The notes under the pieces were generated by a model that searched no databases, had not been told where the DNA came from, and saw only the letters and a list, made by a program, of their open reading frames with translations. Below are positions 7,520 to 15,696 of a stretch of DNA of 36,173 nucleotides, in pieces; within the stretch, counting starts at the first letter, position 1, and the number at the start of each line of letters is the position of its first letter. The translations under genes and the position numbers were made by a program. Source of the stretch: UBA6921 sp031363085. Its GTDB lineage: Bacteria; Pseudomonadota; Gammaproteobacteria; SG8-11. The stretch is taken from assembly GCA_031363085.1 (NCBI GenBank), contig JANLTU010000087.1, positions 1 through 36,173 on the forward strand, written 5' to 3'.

Positions 7520-7858
7520 AAACGATCCTTGCGATGTAATTCCCTAATGTTGTTGCCACGCCTCTCTACAACCATAGCATTACAATCATGTTTTTGCAGT
7601 TTAGCGATTTAAGGCCGCTTCTATGTTTCCCAGCGGCTGCCAAGCCGCCTTGAACCATAGCTTCCTCGCATGGGTAGGCCAGACTTTGGGTGTCGGTGCA
7701 CATGATCCGTTACGCGGCAGTCAACGCGAACGCGACGCTTGAGCGTATCGCGTGATCCAGTATGACACGACACGCGCACACGCCAATCAAGATTGGTAGC
7801 GGCGTTGGAAAGCGTGCGGCGCACAACAGCGCGCCGCGCACCATGCCCTGTCAACACC
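7520..7858. other. Noncoding stretch upstream of the membrane-protein gene
   Basis: No tRNA, repeat pair or convincing gene is seen. A 78-codon minus-strand frame (7621-7857) is highly Arg-rich with no ribosome binding site and looks spurious. The part next to 7519 should hold the promoter of the membrane-protein gene. Confidence 0.4.
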
Positions 7859-8215
7859 TCAGAACGTAATGATCTGATAGCCTTCCGCCACCAGTTTGCG
7901 AAAACTCATGTTGGTGCCGTATTCTGCTAATAAGTCAATACCGCACGCTTTGGTTGCTTCGGTCACGCCGAACGCGCTGGCGCAAAATCCGCAAGAGCCG
8001 GCGATGCGGTCTTTCACATCCTGGTAGGCGGAGTGAAACTGATGTTTCGGATTGGCCAGCTCACCCAGCCACTTGGTGCCGGCGCCCGAAAAAATCAGCC
8101 GGACATCGTCCTTCGCTTGCTTGAATTCCTTAACAGCCATGAGCGCATTATAGATACGCCCCAGCCCATCAACCGGCGATGTGTCGGCCAAAACAACGAT
8201 TGCGATCTTGTGCAT
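7859..8215 (-). CDS. DsrE/DsrF-like family protein
   Basis: The start is placed at the ATG at 8213-8215, with GAGGA upstream, giving 118 residues. The protein has the DsrE/YchN-like alpha/beta fold pattern: MHKIAIVVLADTSPVDGLGR at the N-terminus, VRLIFSGAGTKWL in the middle, and the conserved SCGFCASAFGV segment with Cys75 and Cys78, followed by ACGIDLL and EGYQIITF. Members of this family bind or relay sulfur, or are small regulatory subunits; the paired cysteines are compatible with sulfur chemistry. It is divergent from the lysR gene 122 bp away and is therefore the most likely target of that regulator. Confidence 0.8.
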   Translation of the reverse strand: MHKIAIVVLADTSPVDGLGRIYNALMAVKEFKQAKDDVRLIFSGAGTKWLGELANPKHQFHSAYQDVKDRIAGSCGFCASAFGVTEATKACGIDLLAEYGTNMSFRKLVAEGYQIITF

Positions 8216-8311
8216 GATGTCATCCTCAAAAGTCACGGCGGCTGCCGTGATATAAGCACATCGTCGCCTGTACGCGGCGTGCGATAAATGTCGCAAAACG
8301 TATTTCACTCT

Positions 8312-8337
8312 TTCAGAAACTGAAGCAACATCGTTGC
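8312..8337. promoter_or_regulatory. Two adjacent 5-3-5 palindromes abutting the lysR start
   Basis: TTCAG-AAA-CTGAA (8312-8324) and GCAAC-ATC-GTTGC (8325-8337) are perfect inverted repeats placed end to end, the second touching the lysR ATG. LysR-type regulators bind dyads with a T-N11-A core, which the first repeat satisfies. A bound regulator would block translation initiation or transcription of its own gene and could act on the divergent dsrE-like gene. Binding is inferred. Confidence 0.45.
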
Positions 8338-9240
8338 ATGGACAAACTCCACGCCATGACCACTTTCGTGCACATTGCCGAGCAAGGCAGTCTCACTCGT
8401 GCGGCGGAGCTGCTCGATACCTCGTTGCCCTCGGTGGTGCGCACGCTCGCGGCGCTGGAAGCAACGCTCGGTACACGGCTGCTGAATCGCACCACTCGAA
8501 AGATCGCGCTCACGCACGAAGGTCGCGATTATTTGGAACGCTGCCGGAGAATATTAGCTGATATCGACGAAGCCGAGCAGGCGTTAAGCTCACAGCAACG
8601 CGAGCCCAGCGGCAACCTGCGTGTCACGGCTCCAGTGTTGTTTGGGCAGTTGCATCTCACGCCGATCATCACCGGCTTCATCGCGCAATATAAAAAAGTC
8701 AACGTTGAGCTGTTGCTGCTCGACCGCATCGTGAACCTAGTTGAGGAAGGCATTGATGTCGCGCTGCGGATTGGCGAGTTGGCGGACTCGTCCTTGGTGG
8801 CGATTCCAGTTGGACACATCCGCCGCGTGGTGTGTGCCAGCCCGAAATATTTGCAACGGGTGGGTGTACCAAAACACCCCACTGAGCTTGCCGAGCATCA
8901 CTGCGTGCGCGCCTCGGAACTCGCACCGAGTCAGACTTGGCCATTTTTCGAAAAAGGCCGCGCACTGCACGTGCATATTAACGGGCCGTTCGTCTGCAAT
9001 CACATCGCCGCCAATATCGACGCCTGCGCCAGTGGGCTAGGCTTCGGCATGTTTCTTTCTTACCAAGTGCAACATCTGCTCGCGCAAAAGAAACTCACGC
9101 GAGTGCTCGAATCTTTCGAGCCGGCGCCACTGCCCGTCAGCATTGTTTATCCACACGCCAAGCTGCTATCCACGCGGGTGCGCTGCTTTGTCGACTGGAC
9201 AACGCAGCGGCTACGACCGGACGGCACGCTGGAGCGATAA
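8338..9240 (+). CDS. LysR-family transcriptional regulator
   Basis: The 300-residue length is typical of the family. Residues 1-60 form the winged helix-turn-helix (MTTFVHIAEQGSLTRAAELL, then SVVRTLAALEATLGTRLLNR), followed by a linker helix and a periplasmic-binding-protein-like effector domain from about residue 90 (GNLRVTAPVLFGQLHLTPII). It resembles the large group of LysR regulators with RIGELADSSLVAIPVGHIRR-type blocks. The effector is not predictable. It is divergent from the DsrE-like gene and is followed 70 bp later on the same strand by the PPOx-family gene. No Shine-Dalgarno is visible because palindromes occupy that position, which suggests autoregulation. Confidence 0.92.
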   Translation: MDKLHAMTTFVHIAEQGSLTRAAELLDTSLPSVVRTLAALEATLGTRLLNRTTRKIALTHEGRDYLERCRRILADIDEAEQALSSQQREPSGNLRVTAPVLFGQLHLTPIITGFIAQYKKVNVELLLLDRIVNLVEEGIDVALRIGELADSSLVAIPVGHIRRVVCASPKYLQRVGVPKHPTELAEHHCVRASELAPSQTWPFFEKGRALHVHINGPFVCNHIAANIDACASGLGFGMFLSYQVQHLLAQKKLTRVLESFEPAPLPVSIVYPHAKLLSTRVRCFVDWTTQRLRPDGTLER

Positions 9241-9310
9241 AATATCACATCATGGCCCCAATTCGATGCGGCGCCATACCCCATCCACGCGAAGTTCTGG
9301 AGCACCGATC

Positions 9311-9916
9311 ATGTCAAACCGATTCGCTGAAATCATGTTCACGGACAACGTTAAAACCGTTCAAGACCGCTATGGTACTCGCGCGCATAACGCGCGGATT
9401 GAGCGGAACGGCGACCCCAACACGGCGCTCACCGCGCGGGAAATAGACTTTATCCAAGCGCGCGACGGCTTCTACCTGGGTACCGTCACAGCATCCGGCT
9501 GGCCCTATATCCAATTCCGTGGCGGCCCCTGCGGCTTCATCAAGGCGCTCGACAAAAGCACCCTGGGCTATGCCGACTTTCGCGGCAACCTGCAATACAT
9601 CAGCATGGGCAACCTCACCGGCAACGAGCGCGTTGCACTGTTCTTCATGGACTACCGCAACCGTGTGCGCCTTAAACTGTTGGGCCACGCCCGGATTGAG
9701 GATGCCGATCAAAATGTCGAGCTTGCCGCCCAGCTTACAATGCCCGCTTACCGCGCGCAGATCGAACGCGCCGTGCTGATTACGGTGGAAGCGTTCGACT
9801 GGAACTGTCCGCAACACATTGTGCGCAAGTTCACGGAGGATGAAGTTGCGCGGATCATCGCGCCGATGCACGCGCGCATCGCGGAGCTCGAAGCGGCGCT
9901 GGCGCGTGCGAAATGA
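9311..9916 (+). CDS. Pyridoxamine 5'-phosphate oxidase-family (FMN-binding split barrel) protein
   Basis: The ATG at 9311 follows GGAG at 9299-9302 and gives 201 residues. The N-terminal block and the segment FIQARDGFYLGTVTASGWPY followed by IQFRGGPCGFI are typical of PPOx-like flavin split-barrel proteins, with YADFRGNLQYISMGNL and VALFFMDYRNRVRLKLLGHA completing the barrel. Proteins of this subfamily bind FMN or F420-like cofactors and are annotated as putative flavin-nucleotide-binding proteins. The C-terminus is a helix (ARIAELEAALARAK). It may be co-transcribed with the upstream lysR gene. The substrate is unknown. Confidence 0.82.
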   Translation: MSNRFAEIMFTDNVKTVQDRYGTRAHNARIERNGDPNTALTAREIDFIQARDGFYLGTVTASGWPYIQFRGGPCGFIKALDKSTLGYADFRGNLQYISMGNLTGNERVALFFMDYRNRVRLKLLGHARIEDADQNVELAAQLTMPAYRAQIERAVLITVEAFDWNCPQHIVRKFTEDEVARIIAPMHARIAELEAALARAK

Positions 9917-9998
9917 TTTTGCTGCATAACGGCGCAGCGGCGAGCAGGATAAAGTTCATTACCGACCGCTGCGTGTTTCACGACAGGCGGTAGCAATT

Positions 9999-10757
9999 TC
10001 AACGCGCCGCTTTCACAAAATCAACCATCGCCGTTAACGTCGGCCCCACCGCATCGGCGGTAACACCGAGCTGTTCGGCTGGAAGATTCAATCGATTAAC
10101 CCAGTACGTGGTGTAGCCAAAGGACTTGGCTCCCGCCGCATCCCACCCGGACGATGGGATGAAGAGAATTTCCTCGCGCCCCAGCTTGAAGGCATCGATG
10201 GCCATCTGGTAAGCACGTGGGTCAGGCTTGTATGTTTTTATCCTGTCGGTGCTCAAAACCTGTTCAAAAATACCCTCCAACCCGGAACTCTTGATGTCCG
10301 CGTTGAGTATCGTTGGGCTCAGATTGGATAACGGCGCCAGACGGATACCCATACTCTTCAGTGCCTGTAATGCCGGCAAGACATCGGGCCATGCCTTGAG
10401 CTCAAGATAGGCATTCATTAATTGTTTGCGTTTATCCACCGTCAGCTCCAGCTTCAGCATCTGCGCCGAAAACACCAACGCGTCATCCGTTGCCTGCCAG
10501 AAATCCGCATAGCGTCCAATTAGGACACGTAACCACTGGTAATCGAATTGTCGGACGCGCCACGCGTTGCTGAGATCCGCGCCTTTCCCTGGAAAAAGCT
10601 GTTCGGCAAGCGCAAAGATCGGGCGCGGATCCCAAAGTGCAAAGCCATCGAAGGCAATCGCCTTGATCTCTGGCTTTGCAGCCGCCTTGGCGAGCGACGC
10701 TGAAGCCAACAGCCCTGCGGCGGCCAAGTTAAGAAATTCACGACGATTTAACGACAT
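9999..10757 (-). CDS. Tat-exported haloacid dehalogenase type II-like protein (HAD superfamily)
   Basis: The start is set at the ATG at 10755-10757 because GGAGG precedes it; the product has 252 residues. It opens with a twin-arginine signal (NRREFLNL, hydrophobic stretch, cleavage near SLAKAAA). HAD motifs follow: AFDGFALWD (nucleophile Asp37; the loop differs from the usual FDxxGTLxD), the LSN Ser near residue 148, the Lys in TYKPDPRAY, and GWDAAGAKSFGY. The sequence resembles L-2-haloacid dehalogenases, but the export signal and the altered first motif make the dehalogenase reaction uncertain. It would fold in the cytoplasm before export to the periplasm. It lies downstream of tRNA-Ile. 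Confidence 0.8.
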   Translation of the reverse strand: MSLNRREFLNLAAAGLLASASLAKAAAKPEIKAIAFDGFALWDPRPIFALAEQLFPGKGADLSNAWRVRQFDYQWLRVLIGRYADFWQATDDALVFSAQMLKLELTVDKRKQLMNAYLELKAWPDVLPALQALKSMGIRLAPLSNLSPTILNADIKSSGLEGIFEQVLSTDRIKTYKPDPRAYQMAIDAFKLGREEILFIPSSGWDAAGAKSFGYTTYWVNRLNLPAEQLGVTADAVGPTLTAMVDFVKAAR

Positions 10758-10992
10758 AAGATCCTCCATCTAATAATTTAACTGCCTCATAGCAATGCTC
10801 AGCCGAACTTGACGGGTCAATGGACCGCACAGACGCCCAGCAGTCGAGCTGGCGCCCGGGTTCGCAGTGTCGGCGGTTGAATCGGCAACAGAATTCATCG
10901 AGCTATTCCTGTAGATAGGTTTATGTAGCAGCGCACCGCTTCGCGAATGGTCAGCCGCTCGGAGAGCGCGCGATTGACATATTGATTTAATT

Positions 10993-11069
<77 letters not shown>

Positions 11070-11086
11070 GATAAAATGCAGTGCAG

Positions 11087-11117
11087 AAAAAAATCGCGCC
11101 CGGACTGGGGCGCGATT
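11087..11117 (-). terminator. Rho-independent terminator of the rpsU-rpoD operon
   Basis: On the minus strand AATCGCGCCC and GGGCGCGATT form a 10-bp stem around a short loop, followed by a run of seven T. It ends 31 bp after the rpoD stop and 18 bp before the tRNA gene, so the tRNA needs its own promoter or read-through. Confidence 0.9.
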
Positions 11118-11148
11118 ATAACGTCTGTGTGCTGACGGCGGGAAACTG

Positions 11149-13011
11149 TTACTGGGATTCCATATCCAAGAAGCTGCGCAGGCGTTCGGAACGGCTCGGG
11201 TGGCGCAGCTTGCGCAATGCTTTCGCTTCGATCTGACGAATGCGCTCGCGCGTCACGTCGAACTGTTTGCCGACTTCTTCCAAGGTGTGGTCGGTGTTCA
11301 TGTCGATGCCAAAGCGCATGCGTAGCACTTTAGCTTCACGTGCGGTGAGGCCCTCGAGCACGCGTTGCGTAGCTTCGCGCAGGCCACTGAAGGTCGCGTG
11401 CGCGACCGGCGACGGCATGTGCTGATCTTCAATGAAGTCGCCCAAGCGCGAATCTTCGTCGTCACCAATCGGCGTTTCCATCGAGATCGGTTCTTTGGCA
11501 ATCTTGAGCACTTTACGCACTTTGTCTTCCGGCATTTCCATGCGCGTGGCCAATTCTTCCGGGGTTGCTTCGCGACCCATTTCTTGCAGCATCTGGCGCG
11601 AGATACGATTCAGTTTGTTGATGGTTTCGATCATGTGCACCGGAATGCGAATGGTACGCGCCTGATCGGCGATGGAACGCGTGATCGCCTGGCGAATCCA
11701 CCATGTCGCGTAGGTCGAGAATTTATAGCCGCGACGGTATTCAAACTTGTCGACCGCCTTCATCAAGCCGATATTGCCTTCCTGAATCAGATCCAGGAAC
11801 TGCAAACCGCGATTGGTGTATTTTTTTGCGATTGAAATCACCAAGCGCAAGTTGGCTTCGACCATTTCTTTTTTGGCGCGCCGCGCCTTGGCTTCACCGA
11901 TGGAAACTTTGCGGCTGATTTCCTTGATTTCGGTAATCGTCAAACCGCTTTCTTCCTGAATCGCGACCAAGCGTTTTTGCGCACGCTGCACGTCAGGCGC
12001 GTGCTCGGCCAACGCAGCGGAATAACTTTTCTTCGCGTCGATGTGCTTTTGCAGCCACTTCAGGTTGGTTTCATTGTCAGGAAAACTGGTGATGAAATCT
12101 TTGCGCGGCATTTGTGCCTTACCCACGCAGATGTTCATGATGATGCGCTCTTGACTGCGAATCGTTTCAACCAAGTCGCGCAACAGGCGCACCAAGCGCT
12201 CCACCAGCCGCGGCGTCAGTTTCAACTGCAAAAACATCTCGCAGACCTGGCCGTAAGCCTTCTGGTTTTTGATGCGCGGATTGCCGTCTTTGATATCGCA
12301 GGCGAGCGCAAATTTTTTGCGCATTTCGGTGAAACGTTCACGCGCAACTTCCGGGTCTGGGCCGGTATCAATTTCTTCTTCGGCACCATCTTCGGAAGTC
12401 GCAACCGCAGCTTCTTCTTCCTCACCCTCGGCCGCAACCTTGGCCACCTTCGGTGCGACTGGCACGGGAATCGGGACTTCAACCGTCTGCACGGCTTCAA
12501 GGTCCAAGAAGCTGGCAACGACTTCCGACAGACGCAGCTCGCCTGCTTCGTAACGCGTGTAGTCTTTGAGCAGTTCGGCGATGGTGATGGGATTGCGCGC
12601 CAGCGACGCGAGCACTTGGCCCAAGCCGTCTTCAATGCGCTTGGCGATTTCAATTTCGCCTTCACGCGTGAGCAGCTCGACCGTACCCATTTCGCGCATG
12701 TACATGCGCACTGGGTCGGTGGTGCGACCGAATTCGGCGTCGACGGTCGCGAGCGCCGCAGCAGCGGCTTCGGCGACTTCTTCGTCATCTTCGGGTGAGG
12801 CCGCCTCAGCCAGAATCAAGGTATCCGCATCCGGCGCCACTTCGTGCACCATGATGCCCATATCGTTGATCATGTTGATGATGTCTTCGATCTGTTCAGG
12901 ATCGACGATTTCATCCGGCAAATGATCGTTAACTTCGCGATATGTTAAATAGCCCTGTTCCTTGCCCTTGGCAATTAACGCTTTTAACTGCGATTGTTTG
13001 TCTGCGTTCAT
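11149..13011 (-). CDS. rpoD: RNA polymerase primary sigma factor (sigma-70)
   Basis: The 620-residue protein has all regions of a primary sigma factor. Region 1.1 is at residues 1-80. Region 1.2 begins TTDPVRMYMREMGTVELLTR. An acidic, Glu/Ala-rich insert lies at about 195-230 within the non-conserved region. Region 2 holds LQFLDLIQEGNIGLMKAVDK and STYATWWIRQAITRSIADQ near residue 432 (promoter melting and -10 recognition), followed by region 3. Region 4.2 is TLEEVGKQFDVTRERIRQIE near 574-595 (-35 recognition). It directs transcription of housekeeping genes. It is the last gene of the macromolecular synthesis operon, with its own likely promoter upstream and a strong terminator downstream. Confidence 0.99.
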   Translation of the reverse strand: MNADKQSQLKALIAKGKEQGYLTYREVNDHLPDEIVDPEQIEDIINMINDMGIMVHEVAPDADTLILAEAASPEDDEEVAEAAAAALATVDAEFGRTTDPVRMYMREMGTVELLTREGEIEIAKRIEDGLGQVLASLARNPITIAELLKDYTRYEAGELRLSEVVASFLDLEAVQTVEVPIPVPVAPKVAKVAAEGEEEEAAVATSEDGAEEEIDTGPDPEVARERFTEMRKKFALACDIKDGNPRIKNQKAYGQVCEMFLQLKLTPRLVERLVRLLRDLVETIRSQERIIMNICVGKAQMPRKDFITSFPDNETNLKWLQKHIDAKKSYSAALAEHAPDVQRAQKRLVAIQEESGLTITEIKEISRKVSIGEAKARRAKKEMVEANLRLVISIAKKYTNRGLQFLDLIQEGNIGLMKAVDKFEYRRGYKFSTYATWWIRQAITRSIADQARTIRIPVHMIETINKLNRISRQMLQEMGREATPEELATRMEMPEDKVRKVLKIAKEPISMETPIGDDEDSRLGDFIEDQHMPSPVAHATFSGLREATQRVLEGLTAREAKVLRMRFGIDMNTDHTLEEVGKQFDVTRERIRQIEAKALRKLRHPSRSERLRSFLDMESQ

Positions 13012-13042
13012 TCGACTTCCATCACCTCAAAAATGGCCGAGC

Positions 13043-13071
13043 ATTGTATCTTAAAGCGTAGCTAATGCGAA
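13043..13071 (-). promoter_or_regulatory. Candidate internal sigma-70 promoter for rpoD
   Basis: On the minus strand TTCGCA (13066-13071) and TACAAT (13043-13048) are separated by exactly 17 bp and lie in the only sizeable gap of the operon, ahead of rpoD. Each box matches the consensus at four or five of six positions. Confidence 0.5.
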
Positions 13072-13102
13072 CCGCATACGCCAATCTGATTCCGGCCGGC
13101 GG

Positions 13103-14848
13103 TTACCGGCTGGCGCGCAACCACGTGTTTAAATTCTGCTTCTCCTCAAGCGTAAGGCCCGAAAATTGAGCCTTTTCGAGTAAATTCTGTGCCTGTTGCC
13201 CAGCTTGCTGGGCTTTAACCTGTGCCAACGCGCCGAAAAATTCGGCTTTTGCGCCGGCTTCCGGTGCCGCCCAGTCCCAACGCGCGACCTTCTCCAGATA
13301 GAGCCCTTCCGGGGTGTCGCGAAAATATTCCAGTAACATCCCCTGTGTCATTTGGGGGTTAGCACTCAAGATATCAATCAGTTTGACCAATAATTGATCA
13401 CGTGGTTCGATGCTGGTCAATGCACACAGATCGGTCGCTTCACTCGCCAGCGCCGGTTCCTGTAACAACAATTTCACGGCGGTGCGCACCGCCGAAGGTG
13501 CGCCTTGGACGATAGGCGCGCGCGCTTTGCGCGTAATCGTAGCGGGCTCCAGCGTTTTGCCGGTAGTAAGCGCGCGCGTCAACACGGCCTCTTCCATATG
13601 TGTAATGTCTGCGAGCCGCGCCACGCTCATTTGCCGATACACTCCGGCGGGTATCTTGGAGAGCAGCGGGCGCGCCAGCTCCACCAAACGTGCACGCCCC
13701 TCTATAGAAGAGAGGTCGGCCCCATTGATGAGATGCTCAAACAAATAGGTCGAAAGTGGGATCGCGGTCGCGGTCCGCGCCGTAAATCGCTCGCGTCCTT
13801 CCTTACGCACCAAGCTGTCGGGGTCTTCACCTTCCGGCAAAAACATGAAGCGCACATGGTGTTGCCCGGTCATTAACGGCAACGCAGCTTCCAACGCGCG
13901 CCAAGCGGCCTTGCGTCCGGCACTGTCGCCGTCGAAACAGAACACCACGTCGCCGGTGGCACGGAATAAGCGCTCGATATGCTCGCGCGTGGTGGCGGTG
14001 CCGAGCGTCGCGACGGCGTTGCCAATGCCGTACTGCACTAGGCCGACCACGTCCATATAGCCCTCGACCACCAACACCTGCGCCAAGTCGCGTGTTCGTT
14101 TACGTGCTTCGAACAAGCCGTAGAGTTCACGGCCTTTGTGGAACACCGGGGTTTCCGGTGAGTTTAGATACTTGGGTGTTTCATCAGTCAAGACCCGCCC
14201 ACCGAACCCGACCACGCGTCCGCGCGCGTCGCGAATCGGAAATATCACGCGGTTACGAAAGCGGTCGTAGACACCGCCGCCTTCTTTTTCGATCACCAGC
14301 CCGGCATGTAACAAGCGTTGCCGCACGCCGGCATCGCTGCCGCAGTGTTGCAGCAAATGATCCCAACCCGCCGGAGCATAACCGATGCCGTATTCCTGCG
14401 CGATTGTGCCGGTGAGGCCCCGGCTTTTGAGGTAGTCGACGGCGGCGGTGGCGCTCGGTTCGCGTAATTGCGCCGCGTAATATTTCGCTGCTGCTTCCAA
14501 TATGGCATATAGCGGTTGGTAGTCCTGGCTGGGCGCTGCGGTCGCGCCGTCACGCGGCACCTCGACCCCCGCGCGTGCAGCCAACTGATTAACCGCTGCG
14601 ACAAAATCCAAGCGATCATATTCCATCAAAAAGCTGATGGCCGAGCCATGCACGCCGCAACCGAAGCAATGGTAGAACTGCTTGCTGGGGCTGACGCTAA
14701 ATGACGGTGTTTTTTCGTTGTGGAACGGGCAGCAGGCCATGTAATTCTGCCCGGTTTTCTTGAGCGCAACGCGCTCGCCTACGAGGTCCGCGATGTCGAT
14801 GCGGGATAACAGTTCTTGAATAAATTGTTGCGGGATGCGTCCGGCCAT
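13103..14848 (-). CDS. dnaG: DNA primase
   Basis: The 581-residue protein shows the three expected domains. The N-terminal CHC2 zinc-binding domain has CCPFHNEKTPSF and YHCFGCG at about residues 37-65. The catalytic core carries the Toprim motif VLVVEGYMDVVGL near 256 and the DGDSAGRKAA metal-binding segment. The C-terminal helicase-binding region ends at residue 581. It synthesises RNA primers at the replication fork and binds DnaB through its C-terminus. Its place between yqeY and rpoD is the conserved operon order. The C-terminal domain is less conserved, as is normal. Confidence 0.98.
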   Translation of the reverse strand: MAGRIPQQFIQELLSRIDIADLVGERVALKKTGQNYMACCPFHNEKTPSFSVSPSKQFYHCFGCGVHGSAISFLMEYDRLDFVAAVNQLAARAGVEVPRDGATAAPSQDYQPLYAILEAAAKYYAAQLREPSATAAVDYLKSRGLTGTIAQEYGIGYAPAGWDHLLQHCGSDAGVRQRLLHAGLVIEKEGGGVYDRFRNRVIFPIRDARGRVVGFGGRVLTDETPKYLNSPETPVFHKGRELYGLFEARKRTRDLAQVLVVEGYMDVVGLVQYGIGNAVATLGTATTREHIERLFRATGDVVFCFDGDSAGRKAAWRALEAALPLMTGQHHVRFMFLPEGEDPDSLVRKEGRERFTARTATAIPLSTYLFEHLINGADLSSIEGRARLVELARPLLSKIPAGVYRQMSVARLADITHMEEAVLTRALTTGKTLEPATITRKARAPIVQGAPSAVRTAVKLLLQEPALASEATDLCALTSIEPRDQLLVKLIDILSANPQMTQGMLLEYFRDTPEGLYLEKVARWDWAAPEAGAKAEFFGALAQVKAQQAGQQAQNLLEKAQFSGLTLEEKQNLNTWLRASR

Positions 14849-14902
14849 AGGTCCATGTTAAACATTCGACAAGGGCCAGACGCGGACAGGCCGCGAGGCG
14901 GG

Positions 14903-15358
14903 TTATGGTGCGAGCAGGGCCTTGATCTTCTTACTGACGTCGCCCATGTCCGCACGTCCTTGTAATTTTGGGCGCAGCGTCGTCATCAACGCGCCCATAT
15001 CCTTAATGCTACTGGCACCGGAGGCGGTAATGGCCTCTTTAATAATTTGATCAACTTCGGCGGTGCCCAACGCCGCAGGCAGATAAGCTTGCAGCACACC
15101 GAGCTCGAAACTTTCCTGGTCGGCCAAATCCTGGCGATTTCCCGCTTTGAATTGCTCAAGCGAGTCGCGACGCTGCTTGATCATCTTGTTCAGCACCGCA
15201 AACACCTGGGTGTCGTCCAAACTGATGCGCTCGTCGACCTCACGCTGCTTGATCTCGGAAAGTATCAAGCGGATCACGCCCAAGCGCGCTGCGTCTTTGG
15301 CACGCATTGCGGTCTTCATGTCGTCGGTAATGCGCAACTTCAGCGCGCTGTCCGTCAT
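14903..15358 (-). CDS. yqeY: GatB/YqeY domain-containing protein
   Basis: The 151-residue protein matches YqeY, which shares its helical fold with the tail domain of GatB and is thought to bind tRNA. Conserved features are the MKTAMRAKDAARLGVIRLIL block, EIKQREVDERISLDD, and the C-terminal helices with LQAYLPAALGTAEVDQII and KLQGRADMGDVSKKIK. It starts 9 bp after the rpsU stop and ends 54 bp before dnaG, so the three are co-transcribed. The exact cellular role is not established. Confidence 0.95.
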   Translation of the reverse strand: MTDSALKLRITDDMKTAMRAKDAARLGVIRLILSEIKQREVDERISLDDTQVFAVLNKMIKQRRDSLEQFKAGNRQDLADQESFELGVLQAYLPAALGTAEVDQIIKEAITASGASSIKDMGALMTTLRPKLQGRADMGDVSKKIKALLAP

Positions 15359-15367
15359 GGCGGGTGA

Positions 15368-15583
15368 TCAGGTACGTTGCTGACGGCGCAGATTTTCGCG
15401 CGACAACTTTTTGAGATGGCGCTTCACGGCCGCAGCAGCTTTGCGCTTGCGAATTTCGGTCGGCTTTTCATAAAACTCGCGACGGCGGGTTTCAGTTATA
15501 ATCCCGGCTTTTTCACAGGTGCGCTTGAAGCGGCGCAGCGCGACTTCAAAGGGCTCATTATCACGTAGACGTACAGAAGGCAT
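15368..15583 (-). CDS. rpsU: 30S ribosomal protein S21
   Basis: The 71-residue, very basic protein has the full S21 pattern: MPSVRLRDNEPFEVALRRFK, CEKAGIITETRRREFYEKPT and a lysine/arginine-rich tail. S21 helps the 30S subunit pair with the Shine-Dalgarno sequence during initiation. It is the first gene of the rpsU-yqeY-dnaG-rpoD operon and is divergent from tsaD with 113 bp between starts. Confidence 0.99.
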   Translation of the reverse strand: MPSVRLRDNEPFEVALRRFKRTCEKAGIITETRRREFYEKPTEIRKRKAAAAVKRHLKKLSRENLRRQQRT

Positions 15584-15607
15584 TGGATCGTTGACCTCAG
15601 TTGCTTA

Positions 15608-15613
15608 AGTATA
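15608..15613 (-). promoter_or_regulatory. Candidate -10 box of the rpsU operon promoter
   Basis: TATACT on the minus strand lies about 25 bp upstream of the rpsU ATG in the divergent rpsU-tsaD spacer. No good -35 box is found at 17 bp (TTCCGG at 19 bp is the closest), so the call is weak. Confidence 0.3.
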
Positions 15614-15696
15614 CTCACCGGCTATTTTTCGACCGGAATCTGAAAAGGCTGAATTCTAGTAGTTAACCCTGCAAAACGCAAAGCGAATCACCACCC

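Noticed and set aside
7621..7857. 78-codon minus-strand frame before the dsrE-like gene
   Set aside because: Arg-rich, no ribosome binding site and no recognisable pattern.
11977..12798. Long plus-strand open frame antisense to rpoD (273 codons)
   Set aside because: It is the shadow of a GC-rich conserved gene; composition is unlike a protein and no start signal exists.
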